A DNA stretch of 32,813 bases from an uncultured Lentisphaerota bacterium (GTDB lineage Bacteria > Verrucomicrobiota > Kiritimatiellia > RFP12 > UBA1067), in the NCBI GenBank assembly GCA_900320855.1, contig ONTV01000004.1, forward strand, positions 1 to 32,813, read 5' to 3'. Every line of letters starts with the position of its first letter. Position 1 is the first letter of the stretch. A program made the position numbers and the translations under genes. The notes beneath the pieces are model-generated. The model searched no databases. It had not been told where the DNA came from and worked only from the letters and a program-made list of their open reading frames with translations. Below, one piece after another: positions 10,807 through 17,201 of this stretch.

Positions 10807-12276
10807 CTACCAGTCCCTTTCGTTCGGCGGCAACGGCGCCTTGCGCATCCGCGCCTTCTTGTCCGCCTCATGCTCGTCATTGCGCTCCTGCGCCTTCTTC
10901 AAAGTCGCCTCCAGTTCCTGCTCCTCCTTCGACTTCTCCTCGTCCTGCGGCTCGTCCGACTCATCCGGCGCCTGATTCTCCTGGGGATCCTGATCCTGCT
11001 TCTGGTCGGACGGCTGATTCTGCGGTTGCTCTTGCGGTTCCTGCTGCGGCTGATCCTTGTTCGGCGGATTCTGCTTCTGCTGCGGGTCTTGGTTCGGCTG
11101 CTGATTCGGCTGGCCCTGTCCACCGCCGCCGTTCGGATCCTTCGGCAGCAGCTCGCGGATCTCCGCAATCAGCTGCAGGGCCTTCTCCTGGGCGGGCGGC
11201 AGGGGCTTTTCGAGGGTCGAGAGCTGTTGCTTCTCGAGCTCAGTCGCCAGCGCCGCGACCTTCGCCTGGGCCTCGGCCGTGAACGGCGGCTTGTTCGTGT
11301 CGGCCTGGGCCTGCTGCTCGTAGGCGCGCGCCCACGCCGGGAACTTCGCGCGGAAGCTCCGCGTGTAGTCGAGCGCGTCCTGCTGCCAGGGGCGTCCGTT
11401 GAACGCCTCGACGTCCAGCCAGGCGTTCGACTGCGCGACCAGGTCCTCGTCCATCGCCGCCGGCGGCAGAATCGCCTGCTTCAGGAAGCGCGTGAAGTCG
11501 TGCTCGACGTCCGACAGCGTCGCGTAGGCGCCTTCGTCCAGGTCGCCGAGCGCGTCGGCGGCCTTCTTCGTCTTCGCCTCGGCCTGCTCGACCTGAAGGA
11601 GGATCGTCGCGGCCTGCTCCTGGTTCGTGACGGACGACGTGATCGCCTCGCGCACGGGAATCCAGACGTCGGCGAGGTTTGCCGCCTGGGCGGAGAGCCG
11701 GTCGGCGAGCGCGACGCGGCGCACGGGCGCGTTCGTCAGGTATGTGCCCGAGTCGGTCATCAGCTGCCGCGCCTCGACCGTCGCCGTGCGCAGAAGCGCG
11801 CCCGGATCCTTCCCCTGCGACGCCTTCAGGATCGCGTTGATGCGCGCCGTCTCGCGGATTTCCGGCAGCTTGTCCGTCGCGCGCGTGAAGTTGCGGTTCG
11901 CCTTCGGATCGTCCGGCGCGGCGCGGAGCGCCAGCTGCGCGGCGGCGGCGGCCTCTTCGAGGTCGCCCGCGTCAAGGGCGAGCTTCGCGACGACTTCCGC
12001 CGCACGCGGACCGTGCGTCTTCGAGAGCATCAGCGGCTTCAGGACGCGCAGCGCATTCGTCGCGTCGCCCGCGCGATAGAACTCGACGCCCTGGTTCCAG
12101 ACTTCGCCGTCGGTCAACGGCGCCTCCTCGGCGGAGGCGAAGAGAGAAAGCGAAAGGGAGAGAACCGCGACGAGAGGGGCGAGCGGGGCGTGAGGGGCGC
12201 GAGAACAGGTCTCTCGCCGCCCAAGTCCCTCAAGTCCCTCGCGTCCGCACAAAACGCCCGTCGCGCGCAACGCCAT
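10807..12276 (-). CDS. Secreted TPR-like protein with Gln/Pro/Asn/Asp-rich tail, BatC-like
   Basis: A 489-residue protein with a hydrophobic export segment (PLVAVLSLSLSLFASA, cleavage near residue 49) after an unusually long basic N-region. Residues about 60-150 look like TPR helices (GVEFYRAGDATNALRVL, LALDAGDLEEAAAAAQLALR), followed by a helical middle. Residues about 385-460 are very rich in Q, P, N, D and E, and the protein ends in a charged stretch closing with PPNERDW. A TPR followed by such a tail and a basic-D-W end is typical of BatC-type proteins of the Bat aerotolerance cluster, but no MoxR or VWA partner lies nearby. Start ATG 12276, one base after the pyrF stop. Family assignment is tentative. 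Confidence 0.6.
   Translation of the reverse strand: MALRATGVLCGREGLEGLGRRETCSRAPHAPLAPLVAVLSLSLSLFASAEEAPLTDGEVWNQGVEFYRAGDATNALRVLKPLMLSKTHGPRAAEVVAKLALDAGDLEEAAAAAQLALRAAPDDPKANRNFTRATDKLPEIRETARINAILKASQGKDPGALLRTATVEARQLMTDSGTYLTNAPVRRVALADRLSAQAANLADVWIPVREAITSSVTNQEQAATILLQVEQAEAKTKKAADALGDLDEGAYATLSDVEHDFTRFLKQAILPPAAMDEDLVAQSNAWLDVEAFNGRPWQQDALDYTRSFRAKFPAWARAYEQQAQADTNKPPFTAEAQAKVAALATELEKQQLSTLEKPLPPAQEKALQLIAEIRELLPKDPNGGGGQGQPNQQPNQDPQQKQNPPNKDQPQQEPQEQPQNQPSDQKQDQDPQENQAPDESDEPQDEEKSKEEQELEATLKKAQERNDEHEADKKARMRKAPLPPNERDW
12172..12248 (-). repeat. Short tandem repeats in the signal-peptide region of the BatC-like gene
   Basis: Two exact nonamers CAAGTCCCT (12222-12230, 12231-12239) plus a degenerate third, next to an irregular run of GAGGGGCG-like units (12172-12202). 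They encode the GREGLEGLG and RAPHAPLAPL parts of the long N-region ahead of the hydrophobic core. The period is 9 here, so the reading frame is kept. Confidence 0.55.
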
Positions 12277-12277
12277 T

Positions 12278-12976
12278 TCAGACACCTTCCATCTCCGCGC
12301 GGATGGCGCGCGCCGCCGCAACGGGATCGTCCGCCGCGAGGATCGGGCGGCCGACGACGAGGTGCGTCGCGCCGTCCCGCACGGCGTCCGCCGGCGTCGC
12401 GACGCGCTTCTGGTCGCCGACGGCCGCGCCGGCGGGGCGCACGCCCGGCGTGACGAAGAGCGTGCCGGGCCGCAGGGCCTGCGAAAGCGCGCCGACTTCC
12501 CTCGGCGAACAGACGAGGCCGTGCGCGCCATGGGCCGTCGCGAAGCGCGCGAGCGCGGCGACCTGCTCGGCCGGCGTGCGCCCGGCGACGCCGATGTCGG
12601 CGAGGTCGGACTGGTCAAGGGACGTCAGCACCGTGACGGCGAGGATCTTCGGCCCGTTCGCGCCGAACTCCGCCGCCGCGTCCGCCGCCGCGCGGATCAT
12701 CGCCTGGCCGCCGACGGCATGGATCGTCATCAGATCGACGCCCAGCTTGCCGCCCGAGCGGACGGCCCGCTCGACCGTGCGGGGGATGTCGTGGAACTTG
12801 AGGTCGAGGAAGACCTTCTTGCCGAGGTCCTTCACGGCCTTGACGACGTCCGGCCCTTCCGCCGTGAAGAGCTCGAGCCCGATCTTGTAGAAACCGACGG
12901 GCTCGCCGATCGCCTTCACCTTCGCGACTGCCTCTTCGCGGGTCTGGACGTCAAGCGCAACAATGAGTTCGGCCAT
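12278..12976 (-). CDS. pyrF: Orotidine 5'-phosphate decarboxylase
   Basis: PyrF decarboxylates OMP to UMP, the last step of de novo pyrimidine synthesis. The 232-residue protein has the catalytic DLKFHDIP motif (D58, K60, D63), the N-terminal LIVALDV strand, TIHAVGG, TVLTSLD, VTPGVRP and the phosphate-binding VVGRPI near the end, as in the short bacterial group I enzymes. The ATG at 12976 follows AAAGGA. It lies 15 bases after fmdB and one base before the BatC-like gene, so it is in an operon with murG. Confidence 0.97.
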   Translation of the reverse strand: MAELIVALDVQTREEAVAKVKAIGEPVGFYKIGLELFTAEGPDVVKAVKDLGKKVFLDLKFHDIPRTVERAVRSGGKLGVDLMTIHAVGGQAMIRAAADAAAEFGANGPKILAVTVLTSLDQSDLADIGVAGRTPAEQVAALARFATAHGAHGLVCSPREVGALSQALRPGTLFVTPGVRPAGAAVGDQKRVATPADAVRDGATHLVVGRPILAADDPVAAARAIRAEMEGV

Positions 12977-12991
12977 GGCAACGGATTCCTT

Positions 12992-13243
12992 TCAGTAGAG
13001 CTTTTCGTACGCGCCCTTGTCGACGCGCTTCAGGGTGTGGAAGCCCGCGCGCTTCGCGCGGTAGTGGAGGTCGGTCTTCGAGTGCGTGAGGCCCGGCGCC
13101 TGAATGACGCGGATGACGGGCGCCCGGCACTTCGGACAATGGTCCAGCTTCGCCTCGCTGAGCGACTGGCGAATCTCGAACCCCTTCGCGCAGAGTTCGC
13201 AGCCCGAATCGGGCTCCTTCGCTTCGTAGACGTAAATCGGCAT
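12992..13243 (-). CDS. FmdB-type zinc ribbon protein
   Basis: An 83-residue protein beginning MPIYVYEAK, the normal start of FmdB/CxxC_CxxC_SSSS zinc ribbon proteins. C15/C18 and C36/C39 (CELC and CPKC) are the two knuckles. The family is thought to be regulatory but its role is poorly known. The start at 13243 is preferred over a TTG at 13273, because the TTG would lie only a few bases after the expected transcription start and the family signature begins at MPIY. It is the first gene of the fmdB-pyrF-BatC-murG-deacylase operon. Confidence 0.85.
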   Translation of the reverse strand: MPIYVYEAKEPDSGCELCAKGFEIRQSLSEAKLDHCPKCRAPVIRVIQAPGLTHSKTDLHYRAKRAGFHTLKRVDKGAYEKLY

Positions 13244-13279
13244 GATCTTCTTCTTCGGCGCCTCCCGCGCCAAGCGGCT

Positions 13280-13285
13280 ATTATA
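13280..13285 (-). promoter_or_regulatory. Extended -10 promoter of the fmdB-pyrF-murG operon
   Basis: Minus strand TGTGGTATAAT with no TTG-type -35 at 16-18 bases. It lies between the plsC stop and fmdB, giving a leader of about 30 bases. Confidence 0.65.
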
Positions 13286-13294
13286 CCACAGGCA

Positions 13295-14140
13295 TCAACG
13301 GTCGCGATCCGTCGGCAGGCCCCAGTTCTCAAGCTTCGTCGCCATCCAGTCGAACGACGCCTCGTGCAGCTCGCGCGACCGCCCGCACGGGATCACCGGC
13401 CCGCAGGCGACCTTGATGTCGTACTGCGTGTCGACCGGCCCGAAGTCCTTGAAGACCTTGCGCAGGAGCCCCGTCTTGCGCGTCGGCTGGCAGCGCGTGT
13501 CCACGACAAGCGGGACGACCGGGCAGCCCGCGCGTTCGGCGAGCTTCGCGCCGATCGACGAGAACCGCTTGCGGCTGAAGACCTCGCAGCGCGTGCCCTG
13601 CGGGAAGATGAGGAAGCTGTCGCCGCCCTGGATCCGCTCCGTGCCGACGCGCAGGATGTTCACGAGGTCTTCGCGCGGCGAGACGCGGCTGATCGGGACC
13701 ATCCGCATGTGCTCGGCCGCCTTCTCAAGGAACGGCAGGTGCGCCAGCGACGCCTTCGCGACGTAGCTGAACGGCGAGATCGACAGGAGAACCGGCGGCA
13801 GCAGGATCGTCTCCGTCATCGAGAGGTGGTTGCAGACATAGAGAACCGGGCCCTTGTGGGCGAGCCGGTCTTTGAAACCCTCCACGAGCACGTTCATGCC
13901 GAGGCGCTCGGCCGTCGTGACGGCCGAGAAGCAGAACCCGGCCCAAACGTCCGTCGTCAGCTTGCCGAGCGGCTCGGCCAGGGCACAGCACGGAAAGACG
14001 CGCGTCACGCCCCACGTGTAGCGCAGGGTCGTCCACGCGGACGGCTTCGCGCGCGTGACCGCGCGGCAGTCCGGCGCCGTGCGGTAGCCGCCCGTCGCGC
14101 GGATGGATTCCTGAAACTCACTCAGCGTCGTCGTTCGCAT
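13295..14140 (-). CDS. 1-acyl-sn-glycerol-3-phosphate acyltransferase (PlsC-like)
   Basis: A 281-residue LPLAT-family acyltransferase that would acylate lysophosphatidate or a related lysolipid at the membrane. Motif I is CNHLSMTE (N104-H105-x4-E110), so the usual HX4D aspartate is glutamate. Motif III is FPQGTR (179-184), followed by LAERAGCPVVPLVVDT, the motif IV region. The HX4E form occurs in a recognisable subgroup of bacterial acyltransferases, so this is probably not a defect. The ATG at 14140 follows AGGAGA. It overlaps the preceding secreted protein gene by 23 bases, so the two are probably translationally coupled. It is not adjacent to plsX. Confidence 0.85.
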   Translation of the reverse strand: MRTTTLSEFQESIRATGGYRTAPDCRAVTRAKPSAWTTLRYTWGVTRVFPCCALAEPLGKLTTDVWAGFCFSAVTTAERLGMNVLVEGFKDRLAHKGPVLYVCNHLSMTETILLPPVLLSISPFSYVAKASLAHLPFLEKAAEHMRMVPISRVSPREDLVNILRVGTERIQGGDSFLIFPQGTRCEVFSRKRFSSIGAKLAERAGCPVVPLVVDTRCQPTRKTGLLRKVFKDFGPVDTQYDIKVACGPVIPCGRSRELHEASFDWMATKLENWGLPTDRDR

Positions 14141-14906
14141 GCTCCGAAGTCTCCTGTTCTGCTTCCTGTGTGGCCTGTGCGGCAGCGGCCTGCTTCTTCT
14201 CGCGCATCGCCTTGAGCTCCGACTGGATGGCCAATAGCTGGTTGCGCTGCTCCTCCCGCTCGGCTTCCCGCGCCTGACGCTCCTCCTCGCGCTCCCGCCG
14301 CTGCGCCTCCTGCTCCTTGAGGCGCTCCTCCTCGCGTTCCCGCGCCTCGGCCGCGCGCTCGCGCCGCCGACCGCCCAAGGTGCGGAGCAGGGGCGAGCGC
14401 GCCCGCCCCGACGCGCTCTGGAGCGCGATGCCGTCATCCGCCTTCGCCGCGCCCGCCTTCGCCGTCGCCCCGGCGTCCTTCGCCGAGTCGCCGCCGATCG
14501 ACAGCGTGACCTCGATCTCGCCCTTCGCGATCGTCATCGTCGCCGTCTCGGGGTCGGCTTCCTTCACGAGCCAGCCGCCGCGCGTCTCGCCGACCTTGAG
14601 GTAGTAGTGGCACGGGTTCTTGCTGTCCGTGTTGTCGGTGAAGCCGACGGCGACCTGCCCGTCGGGCGTCTGGTTGATGACGGAGAAGCGGATTGCGCTC
14701 TTCAGCTGTTCCTGCTCCTTCGTCAGCTCCTTCTGGGACGACTTCGTCACCTCGCTCGGCAGCTTCGTCGGGTCGAAGCCAACGGGCAGCGCACCGAACA
14801 TCTGCCGGTCGACGATCGACTGGTAGCGGTCATAGGGCGGCTTCTCGGCCCAGGCCTCGGTCGAAAGGACGGCAAGCAACAGAAAAACTCGTTTCACGAA
14901 AGGCAT
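14118..14906 (-). CDS. Secreted protein with charged coiled-coil tail, unknown function
   Basis: A 262-residue protein I cannot name with confidence. It has a signal peptide (VKRVFLLLAVLSTEAWA, cleavage after about residue 20). Residues about 20-135 contain YQSIVDRQMFGALP and a beta-rich part with VAVGFTDN, HYYLKVGE and GWLVKEAD. This loosely resembles the N-terminal and HR regions of GspC/PulC-type secretion proteins. Residues about 170-250 are an almost uninterrupted Glu/Arg/Ala/Gln coiled coil. It has its own extended -10 promoter and an 11-base leader with AGAGGA next to the ATG. It overlaps plsC by 23 bases. A link with the pseudopilins at 22411-23690 is possible but unproven. Confidence 0.6.
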   Translation of the reverse strand: MPFVKRVFLLLAVLSTEAWAEKPPYDRYQSIVDRQMFGALPVGFDPTKLPSEVTKSSQKELTKEQEQLKSAIRFSVINQTPDGQVAVGFTDNTDSKNPCHYYLKVGETRGGWLVKEADPETATMTIAKGEIEVTLSIGGDSAKDAGATAKAGAAKADDGIALQSASGRARSPLLRTLGGRRRERAAEAREREEERLKEQEAQRREREEERQAREAEREEQRNQLLAIQSELKAMREKKQAAAAQATQEAEQETSEHANDDAE

Positions 14907-14923
14907 TTCCTCTTCGACGGAGA

Positions 14924-14929
14924 ATTATA
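14924..14929 (-). promoter_or_regulatory. Extended -10 promoter of the secreted coiled-coil protein and plsC
   Basis: Minus strand TTTTGGTATAAT with no matching -35. The TAA stop codon of the UbiA-like gene (14925-14927) lies inside this TATAAT box. Confidence 0.65.
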
Positions 14930-15530
14930 CCAAAATCGCGCAGAGGACGAGCCCCAGCAGCTGAAGAACCATGAGCCCGAAGACGAGACACACGACCTTC
15001 CGCTCGTTCGTCGGATCGACCGCCTCACGCTCGGAGTATTTCGTCACGCCCGCAATGTAGGCGAACCAGACAGCCGCCGGCAGCCAGGCAAACCCGCCAA
15101 GAAGGACGTTGAGCCCTCGCGCCGCGCCCATGAGCAGCGGATTCTTCGTGCGGTTGTAGAGCTGAATCGCGACCGTCAGCGCGACCAGCACGGGGAACGG
15201 ACCTCGCCCGAAGTAGAGCGCCAGCACGGCAAGACCGAGGCAGGCCGTGCGCACCAGCCGCGCCGCGCGCAGGGAAATCTCGCCCGACGCCAGCGGACGC
15301 GTCTTCGGATCGGTCGGCGCCCCGACGAGGTCGTTGTCGATGAGGCCATACACGTACATGAGGACGGACGCCAAGCAGACGAGGGCGACATCCGCCGCAC
15401 GCGCAAACGTGAGCGCGCCGCACGCCGCCGCGCCAACCAGGACGTCGCCAGGTACCGTGACGAGGTTCTGCACCCGGCAGAGCCGCAGCCACGCCCGCAT
15501 CCGCGAAGAAAAGGCACTTTCAGAATTCAT
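14925..15530 (-). CDS. Short UbiA-family prenyltransferase-like membrane protein
   Basis: A 201-residue membrane protein with about six hydrophobic segments. Near residue 60 it has IDNDLVGAPTDPKTRPLASGEI, which fits UbiA motif I (N-D-x-x-x-x-x-x-D followed by RPL-SG), preceded by R-x-x-N-L-V-T-x-P-x-D as in UbiA proteins. The second aspartate motif may be around YSEREAVDP. UbiA enzymes transfer prenyl groups to aromatic acceptors, but they usually have 280-300 residues and 8-9 segments, so this is short and the activity is uncertain. The ATG at 15530 overlaps the NYN gene stop (ATGA), yet a perfect promoter places the transcription start at this ATG. Confidence 0.6.
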   Translation of the reverse strand: MNSESAFSSRMRAWLRLCRVQNLVTVPGDVLVGAAACGALTFARAADVALVCLASVLMYVYGLIDNDLVGAPTDPKTRPLASGEISLRAARLVRTACLGLAVLALYFGRGPFPVLVALTVAIQLYNRTKNPLLMGAARGLNVLLGGFAWLPAAVWFAYIAGVTKYSEREAVDPTNERKVVCLVFGLMVLQLLGLVLCAILV

Positions 15531-16066
15531 GCGCGAATTATAGCGCGCCGCGAAAGGCCTGTCAACCGCGCCGCCGCATGCGCCAGCTCCCTGTCGTTCG
15601 TCCGCACGGACAGCCGGTCGCCGAGACCGAGATAGGCGGCCGCGCGCACAAAGGCCACGATGAACCGATCCGCCCGCTGCGCGCCCGTCCCGCCCGTGTA
15701 GGAGACGCGCAGCCGTCCATCCGAATCGACCGCCTCGTCCGCGCCGTCGAAGACGATCCAGACGCGTAGGCTCTCCGCGCCGTCCGCCGTCAGGCGCGCC
15801 CGCGCCTGCGCGACAAGCGCCGCACGATCCGGGGCTTCCTTCTGCGATCCAAGGATCAGGTTCCAGCCATCCCAGATCTCCAGCCGTCCGCCCGGCGGCA
15901 GCGCGCGCAAGTCGGCCAGCGCCAGAAACGCGAGGTCGAGATGCGCCGTCAACGCCGCGTTTGCGTCATGCAGGGCCGCGTTTTCGGCCTTTACCTTCGC
16001 GAGCGCCGTCTGGAGCTCGCGCACGTGCGCAACGCGCGAACCGAGAATCAGGTCTTGCGCGCCCAT
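15527..16066 (-). CDS. NYN/YacP-like PIN-fold ribonuclease with N-terminal coiled coil
   Basis: A 179-residue protein. Residues about 10-60 form a likely coiled coil (HVRELQTALAKVKAENAALHD). The C-terminal part fits the NYN domain of YacP/Rae1-type nucleases: IWDGWNLI (first acidic site), VWIVFDGAD, a GRLRVSYTGG strand, ADRFI and VRTNDREL. These keep the acidic residues expected for metal-dependent RNA cleavage. YacP (Rae1) in Bacillus cleaves mRNA on ribosomes; whether this one does is inference. It starts 4 bases after lspA. Its last 13 codons contain a complete TTGACA-17-TATAAT promoter for the UbiA-like gene. Confidence 0.72.
   Translation of the reverse strand: MGAQDLILGSRVAHVRELQTALAKVKAENAALHDANAALTAHLDLAFLALADLRALPPGGRLEIWDGWNLILGSQKEAPDRAALVAQARARLTADGAESLRVWIVFDGADEAVDSDGRLRVSYTGGTGAQRADRFIVAFVRAAAYLGLGDRLSVRTNDRELAHAAARLTGLSRRAIIRA
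15537..15565 (-). promoter_or_regulatory. Perfect consensus promoter with predicted leaderless start at the UbiA-like ATG
   Basis: Minus strand TTGACA (15560-15565), 17-base spacer, TATAAT (15537-15542). Only six bases separate the -10 box from the ATG at 15530, so transcription should start at or next to the A of the ATG. The sequence between (TCGCGC) has no ribosome binding site. Confidence 0.75.
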
Positions 16067-16070
16067 CCGT

Positions 16071-16565
16071 TCAGCCCTCCGCGCGTTCGACGGACGGCCG
16101 CGACGGCTTCTCGACAAGCGACGCGAGCAGGAGCAGGCCGACGGCCGTGCAGATGAAGGCGTCCGCCACGTTGAAGCAGGGAAAGTGGCTCGTCTTCCAG
16201 TGGAAGTCGAACATGTCGATCACATGGCCGCGAAAGACGCGATCGACGAGGTTGCCGACGACGCCCGCATAGAGAAGCGGCTCGGCCACGGCTCCCAGCC
16301 GCGAACCGGGCAGGCCGAAGACGCTCTTTCGCTTCCAGAGAAGGAAGCCCAGCGCGAGGACGCCAAACGCCGCGAGCGGCCAGACATGCCCCTGGAGAAG
16401 CCCCCAAGCACAGCCCCGGTTCTCGACGTAGGCAAGATTGAAGAGCCCCGGAATGACGGAAACCGCCGCCGCGCCCTTCAGGCGTGCGGCGGCGAATTCC
16501 TTGACGACCGCATCGACGACGGCGAGGTTCGCCGCGACGACGAGCGCAATCAGGGCGCGCTTCAC
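16071..16565 (-). CDS. lspA: Lipoprotein signal peptidase (signal peptidase II)
   Basis: LspA cuts the signal peptide from diacylglyceryl-modified prolipoproteins in the inner membrane. The 164-residue protein equals the usual length and has four hydrophobic segments. Conserved parts are YVENRGCAWG (the N-x-G box), GNLVDRVFRGHVID and FPCFNVADAFI; the aspartyl dyad is D117 and D135. A GTG start at 16565 is chosen since it overlaps the dksA-like stop (GTGA) and gives the standard N-terminus; the upstream ATG at 16604 lies within the previous gene. Adjacency to a DksA/TraR zinc-finger gene is common in bacteria. Confidence 0.95.
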   Translation of the reverse strand: MKRALIALVVAANLAVVDAVVKEFAAARLKGAAAVSVIPGLFNLAYVENRGCAWGLLQGHVWPLAAFGVLALGFLLWKRKSVFGLPGSRLGAVAEPLLYAGVVGNLVDRVFRGHVIDMFDFHWKTSHFPCFNVADAFICTAVGLLLLASLVEKPSRPSVERAEG

Positions 16566-17179
16566 TTCGCGCCGCGCTCCATCTCGCTCTGGCACTCCAT
16601 GCACGTGAGGACGAACGGCTGGTTCAGCAGACGCGGCTTGCGGATGAGCTGGCCACAGACCGTGCAGACGCCGTAGGTGCCGTCGTCGATGCGGTGCAGT
16701 GCCTCGTCGATCTGCTGGATCGTGCGGTTGATGTTGCCCATCTGCCCGAGCGCCTGGAGACGCAGCGTCTGCGCCGTGCCGTCGCCGCCGTCGGCCTCGT
16801 GGTCCTCGGACTCGTTGAAGCCCGTCGCCTTCATCGCGTCCACGCCCGACATCGCCTTCGTGCGCGCGGCGAGCAGCCGCTTGCGGAACTCCTTGAGGTC
16901 GGACTCGGGGAACTTCTCCGTCTCCTCGCCGCGCGAACGCGACGTCGGACGGCGCGAGAGGCGAATGCCGTCATCGACGCGATCCTGCTCGGCCTTCGCG
17001 GCCGACCGCTTCATCTCCTCGGCGATGGACGCGCCGAACGCAACGGCCTTCGCCGTGTCGATCGGCGTGTATTCCTCGATGACCGTCTTCGCCTGGGGGG
17101 AGGGACGGCGGATGATGCGCGGCGGAACGCGCTTGATTTCCCGCTTGTCGGCCGACTCGGCTGGATTCTTCTCGATCAT
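16562..17179 (-). CDS. TraR/DksA-type zinc finger protein
   Basis: A 205-residue protein with an Arg/Lys/Glu-rich, probably disordered first half and a C-terminal DksA/TraR zinc finger. C172, C175, C193 and C196 (CTVC and CMEC) are the metal ligands. A helical coiled coil (LKEFRKRLLAARTKAM to INRTIQQIDEALHRIDDGTYG) precedes it, ending in the usual DDGTYG turn. DksA-like proteins enter the RNA polymerase secondary channel; others of this architecture (YteA/YocK) have no settled role. The long N-terminal extension is unlike E. coli DksA. The ATG at 17179 follows AAAGGAGAG. It sits 22 bases after greA, whose product binds the same channel. Confidence 0.85.
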   Translation of the reverse strand: MIEKNPAESADKREIKRVPPRIIRRPSPQAKTVIEEYTPIDTAKAVAFGASIAEEMKRSAAKAEQDRVDDGIRLSRRPTSRSRGEETEKFPESDLKEFRKRLLAARTKAMSGVDAMKATGFNESEDHEADGGDGTAQTLRLQALGQMGNINRTIQQIDEALHRIDDGTYGVCTVCGQLIRKPRLLNQPFVLTCMECQSEMERGAK

Positions 17180-17201
17180 GTCTCTCTCCTTTCGCCGGAT
17201 T

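Noticed and set aside
9835-12453. 872-codon plus-strand frame with leucine-rich repeat-like text
   Set aside because: The apparent repeat is the complement of the Gln/Pro/Asn-rich tail of the BatC-like gene.
13244-13273. TTG start for fmdB at 13273
   Set aside because: It would begin at or only a few bases after the expected transcription start. The family N-terminus MPIYVYE starts at 13243.
13810-13830. Loss of the catalytic aspartate in PlsC (HX4E) as a sign of a dead gene
   Set aside because: All other motifs are intact, and HX4E is found in a subgroup of bacterial acyltransferases, so it is more likely a subfamily trait.
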